Shown here: in pieces, positions 7,966 to 17,275 of the stretch
How positions within the stretch are numbered: the stretch's first letter is position 1
Layout of the letters: every line of letters starts with the position of its first letter
Assembly: GCA_964412015.1 (NCBI GenBank)
Contig: CAYPMO010000005.1
Location: 1 to 64,000, forward strand
Direction: 5' to 3'
DNA: 64,000 bases
Source: SZUA-318 sp964412015
GTDB lineage: Bacteria; Gemmatimonadota; Gemmatimonadetes; Longimicrobiales; Gaopeijiaceae
Translations under genes and position numbers: made by a program
Notes under the pieces: generated by a model
The model's input: the letters and a program-made list of their open reading frames with translations, nothing else
What the model was told of the DNA's origin: nothing
Databases searched by the model: none

Positions 7966-10368
7966 ATGCCGATTCTTCGTCGGACCGAAGACCAGGTGGA
8001 GATCCCGGACCGACTACCGGTCATCGCTCTACGAGACCTGGTCTTCTTCCCCTACATGGTCCTGCCGCTGCTCATCGGACGAGCGCGATCCGTGGCGGCG
8101 CTGAACGAGGCACAGGAGGCGGACGGTCTTGTGCTCCTCGTGGCCCAGAGGGACCCGGCGACCGACGATCCGGGAGGCGACGACGTGTTCCGCGTGGGGA
8201 CGGTGGCCCGCGTGGTGCAGGTATCGCCGATTCCGGACGGCACGGCTCGCGTGGTGCTCGAGGGCCTCGGCCGTGCGCACCTCCGCCGGCTCACCACGAT
8301 CACCGAGGGGCTCCGGGCAACGGTGTCGCTGGCGGTCGGCGGCGAGTGCGAGCCCGAAGGGGCCGAGCATCTTCGCGCTCCGGCGGATCGGGTGATCCGG
8401 CTCTACGCCGAGTACGCGCGGCTCCACGAGCGGATCCCGGACGAGCTTCCCGGCGTCCTCGCCCGGACCGGCGACCGGGTCCGCCTGGCTCACCTCGTCT
8501 CGGGCCACCTCATCCTCCCCCCCAAGGAGAAGCAGGAGCTGCTCGAAGCTCTGGATCCCGCCCGCCAGCTCGGGCTCCTCGAGAAAGTGCTGCAGCGCGA
8601 GGTGGATCTGCTGCGCATCGAGGCGAAGCTCGACCGTCAGATCCAGCTCCAGCTCTCGGACGAGACCCGGCAGGACTTCGGCCCCGGCCTCAAGGTCCTG
8701 CACAAGGAGCCGCCCCCGGCCGAGGCCGACGAAGGGTCGGAGATCGAGGAGAAGCTCGGACGGCTGTCGCTCCCTCCGCACGTCCGGGATCGCGCCGGCA
8801 AAGAGCTCGGCCACCTGAGACGGCTGAACCCGGTCGCACCGGAGGCCGCGGTCATCCGGACCTACCTGGACTGGATCGCGGCACTCCCGTGGTCCGGCCG
8901 CTCACGCGACAACCTGGACGTGCATCACGCGGCTCGAGTGCTCGAGTCCCAGCACTTCGGCCTCCGCGAGGTGAAGGACCGGATCCTGGACCACGTGGCC
9001 GTGCTGTCCCTGGTCGAAGAGATGAAGGGCCCGATTCTCTGCCTCGTCGGCCCGCCCGGCACGGGCAAGACGTCGCTCGGACGAAGCATCGCGGACGCGT
9101 TGGGTCGCGAGTTCATCCGCGTGAGCCTGGGCGGTGTTCGCGACGAGGCCGAGATCCGCGGCCACAGGCGCACGTACGTGGGCGCGCTGCCGGGGCGGGT
9201 GATCCAGGGGATGAGCCGGAGCGGCACGACGAACCCGGTCTTCCTCCTGGACGAAGTGGACAAGCTCGCGCGCGACTTCCACGGGGACCCCGGTGCCGCC
9301 CTGCTCGAAGTGCTCGACTCGGAGCAGAACCGGACGTTCACGGACCACTACCTGGAACTCGAGTACGACCTGTCGGAGGTGCTGTTCATCGCGACGGCCA
9401 ACACCCTCCAGGGGATTCCCGATCCTCTCCGCGACCGCATGGAAGTCATCAGGCTCCCGGGATACCTGGACACGGAGAAGCGGGAGATCGCGCTGCGGTT
9501 CCTCTGGCCCAGGCAGGCGCGCCGCCACGGGCTCGACCCGGAGCGTGTGACGCTGCCTCCCGAAACCGTGCACGCCGTGATCGCACGCTACACGAGGGAG
9601 GCCGGCGTCCGCGAGTTGGATCGCCGCCTGTCCCGCATCGCGCGCAAGCGGGCCCGCGCCGTGGCCGACGGCGCCCAGCCCGGCTCCGTCGTGACCCCGG
9701 AGGAGCTCAGGGATCTACTCGGCCCGCAAGCCTATGCGCCTCCCGACCGCGACCGGGAATCGGAGCGCATCGGGATCGCCAACGGCCTCGCGTGGACGGC
9801 GGCGGGCGGCGAGGTGCTGGACGTCGAGGTCGCGATCCTGCCCGGCACGGGCGGTCTGCGTCTGACGGGCACGCTCGGCGACGTCATGAAGGAGTCGGCG
9901 CAGGCAGCCGTCACGTATGCGCGCTCCCGCTCGGAGCTGCTGGGGCTGGCGTCCCAGTTCCACGAGAAGATCGACGTGCACATCCACATCCCGGAGGGTG
10001 CGACCCCCAAGGACGGCCCCTCCGCGGGGATCACGATCGCGGTCGCGCTGATCTCCGCCCTCACCGACACACCCACGCGGGCGGACGTGGCCATGACCGG
10101 AGAGATCACGCTGCGCGGAAGGGTCCTGGGTGTGGGGGGCGTGAAGGAGAAGGCGGTCGCGGCACTGAGAGGGGGGATCCGCACGGTGATCCTGCCGTCG
10201 TCGAACACGTCGGACCTCGAGCTCTTGCCCCGTGAGGTCCTCGAGCAGGTCCGGTTCGTCCTGGTCAGGTCCATGGACGAGGTCATGGAGGCCGCGCTGC
10301 TCAGGAGCCCTCTCCGCCCCCTCGCGCCGGGCGGGGGACACCGGGGCCTCGGGCTATCCCTCTCGTAG
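7966..10368 (+). CDS. lon: ATP-dependent protease Lon (LonA)
   Basis: Soluble AAA+ protease that degrades damaged and short-lived regulatory proteins. The 800-residue chain has an N-terminal LON substrate-binding domain (IPDRLPVIALRDLVFFPYM near 10-30), a coiled helical region, the AAA+ module with Walker A GPPGTGKT at 362-369 and Walker B VFLLDEVDKL, and a C-terminal peptidase domain with the Ser-Lys dyad S686 (PKDGPSAGIT) and K729 (GGVKEKAV). It follows clpX by 99 bp, the classical gene order. The ribosome-binding site is a weak CGAGG close to the ATG. Standard length and all catalytic residues indicate an active enzyme. Confidence 0.97.
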   Translation: MPILRRTEDQVEIPDRLPVIALRDLVFFPYMVLPLLIGRARSVAALNEAQEADGLVLLVAQRDPATDDPGGDDVFRVGTVARVVQVSPIPDGTARVVLEGLGRAHLRRLTTITEGLRATVSLAVGGECEPEGAEHLRAPADRVIRLYAEYARLHERIPDELPGVLARTGDRVRLAHLVSGHLILPPKEKQELLEALDPARQLGLLEKVLQREVDLLRIEAKLDRQIQLQLSDETRQDFGPGLKVLHKEPPPAEADEGSEIEEKLGRLSLPPHVRDRAGKELGHLRRLNPVAPEAAVIRTYLDWIAALPWSGRSRDNLDVHHAARVLESQHFGLREVKDRILDHVAVLSLVEEMKGPILCLVGPPGTGKTSLGRSIADALGREFIRVSLGGVRDEAEIRGHRRTYVGALPGRVIQGMSRSGTTNPVFLLDEVDKLARDFHGDPGAALLEVLDSEQNRTFTDHYLELEYDLSEVLFIATANTLQGIPDPLRDRMEVIRLPGYLDTEKREIALRFLWPRQARRHGLDPERVTLPPETVHAVIARYTREAGVRELDRRLSRIARKRARAVADGAQPGSVVTPEELRDLLGPQAYAPPDRDRESERIGIANGLAWTAAGGEVLDVEVAILPGTGGLRLTGTLGDVMKESAQAAVTYARSRSELLGLASQFHEKIDVHIHIPEGATPKDGPSAGITIAVALISALTDTPTRADVAMTGEITLRGRVLGVGGVKEKAVAALRGGIRTVILPSSNTSDLELLPREVLEQVRFVLVRSMDEVMEAALLRSPLRPLAPGGGHRGLGLSLS

Positions 10369-10378
10369 CACGCGGGTC

Positions 10379-10996
10379 ATGCGAATCCGGAGCGTCGAGT
10401 ACGCGGGCACCGTGGCCAGGCCCGGACAATCCCTCCCGGGAGACCTCCCGCAGATCGCGTTCTCGGGCAGGTCGAACGTAGGGAAGTCCTCGCTCATCAA
10501 TACGCTGCTCCGGCGGTCACGCAACAAGCTGGCGCACGTGTCGACGACGCCGGGCAAGACGCAGGCTCTCAACTTCTACCGTGTCAACGACGAGTTCTTC
10601 CTGGTCGACCTGCCCGGCTACGGCTACGCGCGGGGGCCCGCCTCCATGCGGGATGCCTGGCGGAGGCTGGTGGAGTGGTACCTGGAGCGCTCGGGCCTGG
10701 TACGCGGCGTGGTGCACCTCGTGGACGCGCGCAGGACCCCGACCGAGCACGATGTCTCCTTGATGGACTACCTGTCTCACGTGGGCCTTCCCTCGCTGGT
10801 CGTGCTCACGAAGATGGACAAGCTCAACCGGAGCGAGCGGGCGCAGGCGATCGCACGGGTCGCCGAGGCCCTGGACATGCACGAGAAGCGGCTCCTGCCC
10901 TTCTCCTCCCGGAGTGGCGAGGGTCGCGAGGACCTTCTCGCCGCCCTCGAGGATCTGTTGGTCCGTGGGGAGACACCCCGAAGGGGAACCCCGTGA
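10379..10996 (+). CDS. engB: Ribosome-biogenesis GTP-binding protein EngB (YsxC/YihA)
   Basis: Essential Ras-like GTPase of 50S subunit assembly. At 205 residues it is the expected size. G1 is GRSNVGKSS at 30-38, G3 is DLPGYGYAR and G4 is TKMD. Position after lon matches other genomes (lon-ysxC in Bacillus). The ATG begins 10 bases after the lon stop; the frame is open further upstream inside lon, but that stretch has no EngB similarity. The stop codon overlaps the next gene's GTG start (GTGA), so the two are translationally coupled. Confidence 0.96.
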   Translation: MRIRSVEYAGTVARPGQSLPGDLPQIAFSGRSNVGKSSLINTLLRRSRNKLAHVSTTPGKTQALNFYRVNDEFFLVDLPGYGYARGPASMRDAWRRLVEWYLERSGLVRGVVHLVDARRTPTEHDVSLMDYLSHVGLPSLVVLTKMDKLNRSERAQAIARVAEALDMHEKRLLPFSSRSGEGREDLLAALEDLLVRGETPRRGTP

Positions 10997-11592
10997 GGTG
11001 GGTGGGCGCGGGCGCGCTGGCGCTGTTCTCGGCATGCGCCGTCCCCGGCGGCACGACAGGGACGGCGCCTCTGGACGTCCTGCCTCCACCCGGCTTCGGA
11101 ACCTTGCACCAGGACGAGGTCTCCATCTCTCTCGTCAGCGGCTCTCTCCAGATCGAAGTGACCCCACTCTCGGAGTCGGTCACGAGGGTCACGGCTCCGG
11201 ACACGTACCGGCGGCTCAACGGGCTCGCATCGCGGTTCGGCCCGCAGGCCACGCACACCACCGGCTACGACACTCCGACGCTCTTCCTCGTGTCGCTCTT
11301 CTCCGAGGCGCCGGACGTGTCCTTCGTACCGGAGGAGATCCAGCTCCTCTCGCGTGGTGTGCGCGTGCGGCCCGGAGCCATCCTCCCCATCACGCCGGGC
11401 TGGGGTCAGCGCCGGCTCCGCCAGCGGGAGACCGAGATGGCCGTGTACGCGTTCACCGAGGCCGTGGACCTGGAGTCGGACCTCGTGGTCGCGTACGGGC
11501 TCGTGGAGAGCGGCGCCTGGACGGCGATCCTGTCCCGGGTGCAGGCCGAGCGTGCCCGCGCCGCCGCCCGCGCCCGCGGGGACCGGCCCTGA
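10993..11592 (+). CDS. Putative lipoprotein of unknown function
   Basis: A 199-residue protein I do not recognise. It begins at a GTG that overlaps the engB stop by four bases. Its N-terminus MRWVGAGALALFSACAVPGG looks like a short lipoprotein signal with a Cys at about 15, although the lipobox (FSAC) is not ideal. The mature part contains beta-rich stretches such as EVSISLVSGSLQIEVTPL and ends in an Arg/Ala-rich helix (RVQAERARAAARARGD). One segment, EIQLLSRGVRVRPGAILPITPGWG, resembles no catalytic motif I know. It converges on the sigma-54 activator gene with a 12-bp gap. Exported, membrane-attached and probably structural is as far as the sequence allows. Confidence 0.7.
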   Translation: MRWVGAGALALFSACAVPGGTTGTAPLDVLPPPGFGTLHQDEVSISLVSGSLQIEVTPLSESVTRVTAPDTYRRLNGLASRFGPQATHTTGYDTPTLFLVSLFSEAPDVSFVPEEIQLLSRGVRVRPGAILPITPGWGQRRLRQRETEMAVYAFTEAVDLESDLVVAYGLVESGAWTAILSRVQAERARAAARARGDRP

Positions 11593-11604
11593 ACCTACGA
11601 ACCG

Positions 11605-13224
11605 CTACGGCTCGATCTCGTAGTGGGCCAGCTTTCGGTACAGCGTCCGCTCGCCGATGCCGAGCGACTCGGCCGCTTTGCGCCGGTTGCCTCCCACGGA
11701 TTCGAGCGCGGCCCGGATCGCCTCGCGCTCGAGGTCCTCCATCGTCATCCCCGGCCGGAAGACGACCACCCCCCGCTCCGCGGGCGCGGCCGGCTCCGAG
11801 GAAGCGTCCGGCGGGGACGCGGCCTCCCGAGCCTCGACGTACTCCGCGTCCTCGACCTCCCCGGCCCTGGCCGCATCGGTCGTCCCCAGGAAGCGCGCGG
11901 GAACCTCACGCGCCGGCAGACCCACGTACGCGCCGCCCATGCCGAGTGCGCCACTCCTCCGATACGCCTCGAACTCGCGGCGCAGGTCGTCCATGTCTAC
12001 CCGGAGGTCCACCAGCGTACGGAACACGAACTCGAGCTCCGGGCGCACATCCCTCCCTTCACCGCCGGCACCGGTCAGCCGCGTGATCGGGACGGGCAGG
12101 AGACTATGGCCGCGGCCTCGCCGCACCTCCGGGGGGATGTCGTGCGCCTCGATCGTGCGACCCGGTGCCAGCACGACCATCGATTCCACCAGGTTGCGCA
12201 GCTCCCGGACGTTGCCGGGCCACGCGTAGTCGCGCAGGATCTGCATGGCGTCGGGCGAGATGCCCATGAACGGGCGATCGTGCCTCGCCGACGCCTCACG
12301 GACGAACGCTTCCACCAGAAACGGGATGTCGTCCCGACGCTCCCGGAGCGCGGGGAGGTCGATGTGGAGCACGTTCAGGCGGAAATAGAGGTCGCGCCGG
12401 AACTCACCCATCGCAACGAGCTGCCGGAGCTCCTGGTTGGTGGCGGCCACGATGCGCACGTCCACCTTGAGGGGCCTCTCGCCGCCTACCCTGTGGAACT
12501 CCCGTTGCTCGAGCACGCGGAGCAGCTTGGTCTGGGTGGCCAGGGGCATCTCCCCGATCTCGTCGAGGAAGATCGTGCCGCCGTCGGCGAGCTCGAACAG
12601 GCCCCGGCGCGCGTCGATGGCGCCGGTGAACGCTCCCTTCTCGTGCCCGAACAGCTCGGATTCGAGCAGCGTCTCGGTGATCGCCGCGACGTTCACGGCG
12701 ATGAACGGCTTGTGCCTCCTGGGCGAGAGCGCGTGGATCCCCCTGGCGACGAGCTCCTTGCCGGTCCCGGACTCACCCGTGACGAGCACGGTAGCGGCTA
12801 CGGGCGCGATCTGGACCACCCGCTCCAGCACCTCGCGCATCGCGTCGGTATTGCCCACGATGCCCGTGACGCGCTGGAGACGTCGTCGCTCGATCGCCAT
12901 CCGGCCCACGGCGGCGACGTCGGCTGCGGGGACCGTGGCCGCGAACACCTCGTCGAAGCCGGGGCGGAGCGCCGGAAGGAGGCTCTCTCGCGGCGCGATC
13001 GCGAAGACCGGGATGTGGAGATCGTCCCGGGCCTGACGCGCGAGGTGGCCTCCCGCCCCCCCCTCAAACCCGCCGGTCAGGACGAGCAGCACCGCGCCGT
13101 CCAGGCTCAAGGTCTCGCCGGGCGTCACCAGCTCGCATGCGTAGCCGGCACGCGCGAACGCCTCCCGGAGCGCCCCGGCCCGAGGAAGGTCGTGGGTGGA
13201 CACGAGGACAACGTCCTCCCTCAT
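11605..13224 (-). CDS. Sigma-54-dependent activator with a degenerate receiver-like N-terminus
   Basis: AAA+ enhancer-binding protein of the NtrC class (539 residues). Residues 1-120 look like a receiver fold but lack the usual acidic pair, phospho-accepting Asp and conserved Lys (VLVSTHD at 6-12, VLLVLTGGFEGG at about 45-56). The AAA+ domain has Walker A GESGTGKE at 150-157, the sigma-54 contact loop GAFTGA at 197-202 and FLDEIGEM. An unusually long linker, with a helical region around DLRVDMDDLRREFEAY, precedes the Fis-type HTH (GNRRKAAESLGIGERTLYRKL). It overlaps mog by four bases (ATGA) and ends the aroC-to-gcvT gene run. Its targets are unknown; activity may depend on protein or ligand signals instead of phosphorylation. 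Confidence 0.9.
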   Translation of the reverse strand: MREDVVLVSTHDLPRAGALREAFARAGYACELVTPGETLSLDGAVLLVLTGGFEGGAGGHLARQARDDLHIPVFAIAPRESLLPALRPGFDEVFAATVPAADVAAVGRMAIERRRLQRVTGIVGNTDAMREVLERVVQIAPVAATVLVTGESGTGKELVARGIHALSPRRHKPFIAVNVAAITETLLESELFGHEKGAFTGAIDARRGLFELADGGTIFLDEIGEMPLATQTKLLRVLEQREFHRVGGERPLKVDVRIVAATNQELRQLVAMGEFRRDLYFRLNVLHIDLPALRERRDDIPFLVEAFVREASARHDRPFMGISPDAMQILRDYAWPGNVRELRNLVESMVVLAPGRTIEAHDIPPEVRRGRGHSLLPVPITRLTGAGGEGRDVRPELEFVFRTLVDLRVDMDDLRREFEAYRRSGALGMGGAYVGLPAREVPARFLGTTDAARAGEVEDAEYVEAREAASPPDASSEPAAPAERGVVVFRPGMTMEDLEREAIRAALESVGGNRRKAAESLGIGERTLYRKLAHYEIEP

Positions 13225-13769
13225 GGTCCACCCCCCGCTTCGGGTCGGGCCGCGGGCGCTTCGGACGGACCGTGGTGCGGCGATTCCGTACCCCGGAGCA
13301 ACTCGACGGCATGGCGGACGAGCGGCCCGAGAACCTCGAGCCCGTCCCGGACTGCGCCCACGCTTCCCGGGAGGTTCACCACCAGGGTGGCACCCCGCAG
13401 CCCGGCCACACCCCGGGACAGGCTGGCGTGCGGGGTCGCGGCGAGCCCTCGCCTGCGGATCTCCTCGGCGATACCGGGAACCTCACGATCGAGAAGGGGC
13501 CTCGTCGCCTCGGGCGTACGATCCCGCGGGCCGAGACCCGTCCCCCCTGTGCTCACGATCAGGTCCACCCCCAGGTCGTCGCTCCACGTCGTGAGTGCCG
13601 ACGCGATCTCGGAGGGCTCGTCGAAGACGATCGCTCTCGCTGCGACGCCGTAACCGTGGGCCAGGGCCCACGTCACGATGGCCTCGCCCGAGCGGTCCTC
13701 GCGGACGCCGGCGGCGCACCCGTCGCTCACGGTCAGGACTCCAACCCGGACGTGCGTCGTCGGCCCCAT
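13221..13769 (-). CDS. Molybdopterin adenylyltransferase-like protein (MoaB/Mog family)
   Basis: 182-residue MoCF-domain protein, the fold that activates molybdopterin by adenylylation (Mog) or its MoaB relatives. It has VRVGVLTVSDGCAAGVREDRSG near the N-terminus, the core DLIVSTGGTGLGPRDRTPEAT, and the C-terminal VVNLPGSVGAVRDGLE. The frame is open upstream into gcvT, but MGPTTHVRVG is the natural start. No other molybdenum-cofactor gene is present nearby. Its stop overlaps the following regulator's start (ATGA), and it lies 13 bp after gcvT. Distinguishing Mog from MoaB is not safe from sequence alone. Confidence 0.88.
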   Translation of the reverse strand: MGPTTHVRVGVLTVSDGCAAGVREDRSGEAIVTWALAHGYGVAARAIVFDEPSEIASALTTWSDDLGVDLIVSTGGTGLGPRDRTPEATRPLLDREVPGIAEEIRRRGLAATPHASLSRGVAGLRGATLVVNLPGSVGAVRDGLEVLGPLVRHAVELLRGTESPHHGPSEAPAARPEAGGGP

Positions 13770-13782
13770 GGACAACCTCGAT

Positions 13783-14892
13783 CTAGCGACGGATCGAACC
13801 CTGCGTGTAGAAGGGCGGCCGCTGCACGACCGCGTCCACCGGCTTACCGCGCAGGTCGATCTGGAGCGTCGTGTCGACCTTCGAGAACTCCGGCGGCACA
13901 TACGCCATGGCGATCCCGTAGCCGAGCGAGGGCGCGACCGTCCCGCTCGTGACGACGCCCACCCGCGCGCCGCCGGACAAGACGGCGTAGCCGTGCCGAG
14001 GGAAGCCCTTTCCTGTCACGCGAAGACCCACCAGGCGGCGTGGCACCCCCTCCTCCTTCTGCTCGAGAAGCGCATCACGGCCGATGAAGTCGCCCTTGTC
14101 GAGCTTCGTGATCCACCCCAACCCGGATTCGAGTGGCGTATGCTCCTCGTCCAAGTCGTTCCCGTACAGGGCGTACCCGAGCTCGAGGCGGAGGGAGTCG
14201 CGCGCACCCAGGCCGGCGGGCGAGAGCCCACGACCCTCGCCGGCCTTCATCAGGGTCCTCCACAGGCCGACCGCGTCCTCGGCCGCGACGTAGAGCTCGA
14301 AGCCGTCCTCGCCGGTGTAGCCGGTGCCCGCGATCACCGCCGGCACCCCCGCGACCGAGCCCTCGACGAACCGGTAGTAACGCACGGTGTCCACGTCGAC
14401 CGACGCCAGCGGACGCAGGATCTCCCGTGCGACAGGCCCCTGGAGCGCCAGGAGCGCCGTGGCGTCGGACCGGTCCTCGACCTCCACGTCGAGGCCGTCC
14501 ACGTGGCTGCGGATCCAGGCGAGATCCTTGCCCAGGTTCGACGCGTTCACCACCAGCATCCAGCGGTCCTGGAATCGGTACACGAGGAGGTCGTCCACGA
14601 CGCCACCGTGCGGGAGACACATGGCCGAATACTGCGCCTGCCCCACCTCGACGCGGGAGGCGTCGTTCACCGTGACGCGCTGGATCAGGTCCAGGGCCTG
14701 CGGCCCCCGCAGCATGAACTCGCCCATGTGCGAGACGTCGAAGAGGCCCGCGGTCGCACGGACCGCTCTGTGCTCGGCGGAGATCCCGGCTGGATACTGG
14801 ACCGGCATCTCGAAGCCGCCGAAGGGAACGATCTTGGCACCCAGGGACACGTGCTCGTCATACAGGGGCGTGCGCTTCAGCGACTCGTTCAT
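13783..14892 (-). CDS. gcvT: Aminomethyltransferase, glycine cleavage system T protein
   Basis: T protein of the glycine cleavage complex, which transfers the aminomethyl group to tetrahydrofolate, releasing ammonia and forming 5,10-methylene-THF. The 369-residue sequence starts LKRTPLYDEHVSLGAKIVPFGGFEMPVQY and contains LFDVSHMGEFMLRG and TGYTGEDGFELYV, all diagnostic. Length is standard. The start overlaps the argF stop by four bases (ATGA). The other subunits (gcvH, gcvP) are not in the window. Confidence 0.97.
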   Translation of the reverse strand: MNESLKRTPLYDEHVSLGAKIVPFGGFEMPVQYPAGISAEHRAVRATAGLFDVSHMGEFMLRGPQALDLIQRVTVNDASRVEVGQAQYSAMCLPHGGVVDDLLVYRFQDRWMLVVNASNLGKDLAWIRSHVDGLDVEVEDRSDATALLALQGPVAREILRPLASVDVDTVRYYRFVEGSVAGVPAVIAGTGYTGEDGFELYVAAEDAVGLWRTLMKAGEGRGLSPAGLGARDSLRLELGYALYGNDLDEEHTPLESGLGWITKLDKGDFIGRDALLEQKEEGVPRRLVGLRVTGKGFPRHGYAVLSGGARVGVVTSGTVAPSLGYGIAMAYVPPEFSKVDTTLQIDLRGKPVDAVVQRPPFYTQGSIRR

Positions 14893-15788
14893 CCGAGGAG
14901 CTCCGCGAGAATGGCTTTCTGGGCGTGGAGGCGGTTCTCCGCCTCCGGGAAGACTCGGGACCGGGGTCCGTCGATGATGTCGGCGGCGACCTCCTCGCCC
15001 CGATGCGCGGGCAGGCAGTGCAGAAAGATGGCCTCGGGGGCCGCTCGCCCCATCAAGGCCGCGTTCACCTGAAAGCCCCGGAATGCGCGCACGCGCGCGG
15101 CAGCTTCCTCCTCCTGGCCCATCGACGCCCAGACGTCGGTCGTGACGACATGAGCCCCCTCCGCCGCCTCCGCCGGGTCACGGGTCAACAGGACGTCCCC
15201 GGCCCGGGCCAGGATCGAGGCGTCGGGATCGTATCCCTCCGGACAGGCCAACCGCAGCGAGAAACCGAGGCGCCAGGCCGCGTTGATCCAGGAGTTGGCC
15301 ATGTTGTTGCCGTCGCCGATCCACGCGACCGTGCGACCCGACAGCTCCGGGCCGAACTCCTCCTGAACGGTCTGGAGGTCCGCCATGACCTGGCACGGGT
15401 GGAGGAGGTCGGTGAGTCCGTTGATGACCGGTATCGATGCGTGGCGCGCCAGCTCCTCCACCTCCGAGTGCGCGAATGTCCGGATCATGATCCCGTCCAC
15501 GTAGCCCGAGAGGACCTTCGCGGTGTCGTGCAGCGACTCGCCGCGCCCCATCTGGCTGTCCTTGTCGGACATGAAGAGCGCGTGGCCGCCGAGCTGGGTC
15601 ATGCCCACCTCGAACGAGACGCGGGTACGGGTCGAGCTCTTCCTGAAGATCATGGCCAGGCTCTTCCCCGCGAGCGGCGTTCCCCTCTCCTCTCCCGTCT
15701 TCATCCTCCGCGCCCTCTCCAGGAGCGCGAGCAACTCCTGCCGCGAGAAGTCGGAGATCGCGACGAAGTCCCGTTTCCGCACCGTCAT
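14889..15788 (-). CDS. argF: Ornithine carbamoyltransferase
   Basis: Catalyses ornithine plus carbamoyl phosphate to citrulline in arginine biosynthesis. The 299-residue enzyme has the carbamoyl-phosphate site STRTR at 52-56, HPCQ at 130-133 and the ornithine-site HCLPAHRGEEV near 260. I take the ATG at 15786-15788 because AGAGGG lies five bases upstream; a TTG at 15804-15806 overlapping the hslU stop would add six residues. It is inserted between hslU and gcvT. An N-acetyl- or succinyl-ornithine transcarbamylase is possible, but the HCLPAHRG motif fits ordinary OTC. Confidence 0.95.
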   Translation of the reverse strand: MTVRKRDFVAISDFSRQELLALLERARRMKTGEERGTPLAGKSLAMIFRKSSTRTRVSFEVGMTQLGGHALFMSDKDSQMGRGESLHDTAKVLSGYVDGIMIRTFAHSEVEELARHASIPVINGLTDLLHPCQVMADLQTVQEEFGPELSGRTVAWIGDGNNMANSWINAAWRLGFSLRLACPEGYDPDASILARAGDVLLTRDPAEAAEGAHVVTTDVWASMGQEEEAAARVRAFRGFQVNAALMGRAAPEAIFLHCLPAHRGEEVAADIIDGPRSRVFPEAENRLHAQKAILAELLG

Positions 15789-15802
15789 TTCGGCCCTCTG
15801 GA

Positions 15803-17275
15803 TCAAAGGATGTAGCGCCGCAGGTCTTCGTCCTCGGCAACCTTCCTGAGGCAGTCGTGCACGAACCCGGCGTCGACGAGGAGCGCCCCGGACCCCGACT
15901 CGGGAAGCTCGAAGAGCATGTCCTCGAGGAGCGTGGTCATGACGGTCTGAAGTCGCCGCGCGCCGATGTTCTCCATGCGCTCGTTGAGCTCCGCCGCGAT
16001 GCGGGCGATCTCGGCCACGCCGTCGTCGGTGAACTCGACCGAGGCGCCCTCGGTCTCCACCAACGCGCGGTACTGCACGAGCAACGCGTTCTTGGGCTCC
16101 TTCAGGATCCGGACGAACTCCCGCTCGCCCAGGCTCGTCAACTCCACACGGATCGGGAAACGGCCCTGGAGCTCGGGGATCAGGTCCGAAGGCTTCGAGA
16201 CGTGAAACGCGCCCGCCGCGATGAACAGGACGTGATCCGTCCTGACGAGGCCGTACTTCGTCGCCACGGTGGAGCCCTCCACGATCGGCAGCAGATCGCG
16301 CTGCACGCCTTCCCGGCTCACGTCCGGGCCCACGCCGCCCCGCTCGCCCGTGATCTTGTCGATCTCGTCGAGGAAGACGATGCCCATCTCCTCCGCGCGG
16401 AACAGGGCTTCGTTCACGACCTCGTCCATGTCCACGAGCTTGTCGAGCTCGTCCTGGACGAGGATCCGCCTCGCTTCCGCCACGCTCACCCGGCGCCGCT
16501 TGGTGCGCTTGGGGAGCATGTCCTGGAGCATCTCGATGAAGTTGTAGTCCATGCCCTCGCCGCCCCCCATGGGGACCATCATCCCTTCCAGCGGCGGCGA
16601 CTGCTTCACCTCCACCTCGACCTCGCGGTCTTCGAGCTTCCCGTCGCGCAGGAGTTGGCGCAGCTTCTCACGCGTGCGCTGCCTGCGCGTCACAGGCGTG
16701 GCTTCCTCACCGGTCGGCTCGACTCCTCCGGGTCCCGCGATGAACACCTGGTCATGCTGCTCGTCCGCGGGCGGCGGCTCATCCTTCACCGGAGGGAGGA
16801 GCAGATCGAGCAGACGGTCCTCGGAGCGCTCCTCGGCCAGGTCCTGGACGTCGTCCTCGCGCTCGGCGCGGACGAGATTGACGGAGATATCCACCAGGTC
16901 CCGGACGATGGACTCGACGTCCCGGCCCACGTACCCGACCTCGGTGAACTTCGACGCCTCCACCTTCAGGAACGGGGCACCCGCGAGGCGGGCGAGCCGA
17001 CGCGCGATCTCGGTCTTCCCCACGCCCGTGGGGCCGATGAGAATGAGGTTGTTCGGGAGGATCTCCTCCCGCATCTCCTCCTCGACGCGCTGGCGCCGCC
17101 ACCGGTTGCGCAGCACGATGGCCACGGCCTTCTTGGCCTCGTCCTGCCCCACGATGTACTTGTCGAGCTCCGCGACGATCTGGCGGGGCGTCAGCTCTTC
17201 CAGCCACGGCTCCTGCTGCGCCTCGTCGGCAGGGGCGGCCGGCACGGGCCCCGGCTCCACGGCCTTCGTCGTCAT
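15803..17275 (-). CDS. hslU: HslU, ATPase subunit of the HslVU (ClpYQ) protease
   Basis: AAA+ unfoldase of the HslVU protease. The 490-residue protein is a little longer than E. coli HslU because of an N-terminal extension of about 25 residues rich in Ala, Pro and Glu. Then come LTPRQIVAELDKYIVGQDEAK, Walker A GPTGVGKTE at 81-89, and SKFTEVGYVGRDVESIVRDL. The I domain is followed by GIVFLDEIDKI. The C-terminus EDEDLRRYIL is the conserved tail that inserts into HslV. Its start overlaps the hslV stop by four bases (ATGA). Confidence 0.97.
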   Translation of the reverse strand: MTTKAVEPGPVPAAPADEAQQEPWLEELTPRQIVAELDKYIVGQDEAKKAVAIVLRNRWRRQRVEEEMREEILPNNLILIGPTGVGKTEIARRLARLAGAPFLKVEASKFTEVGYVGRDVESIVRDLVDISVNLVRAEREDDVQDLAEERSEDRLLDLLLPPVKDEPPPADEQHDQVFIAGPGGVEPTGEEATPVTRRQRTREKLRQLLRDGKLEDREVEVEVKQSPPLEGMMVPMGGGEGMDYNFIEMLQDMLPKRTKRRRVSVAEARRILVQDELDKLVDMDEVVNEALFRAEEMGIVFLDEIDKITGERGGVGPDVSREGVQRDLLPIVEGSTVATKYGLVRTDHVLFIAAGAFHVSKPSDLIPELQGRFPIRVELTSLGEREFVRILKEPKNALLVQYRALVETEGASVEFTDDGVAEIARIAAELNERMENIGARRLQTVMTTLLEDMLFELPESGSGALLVDAGFVHDCLRKVAEDEDLRRYIL

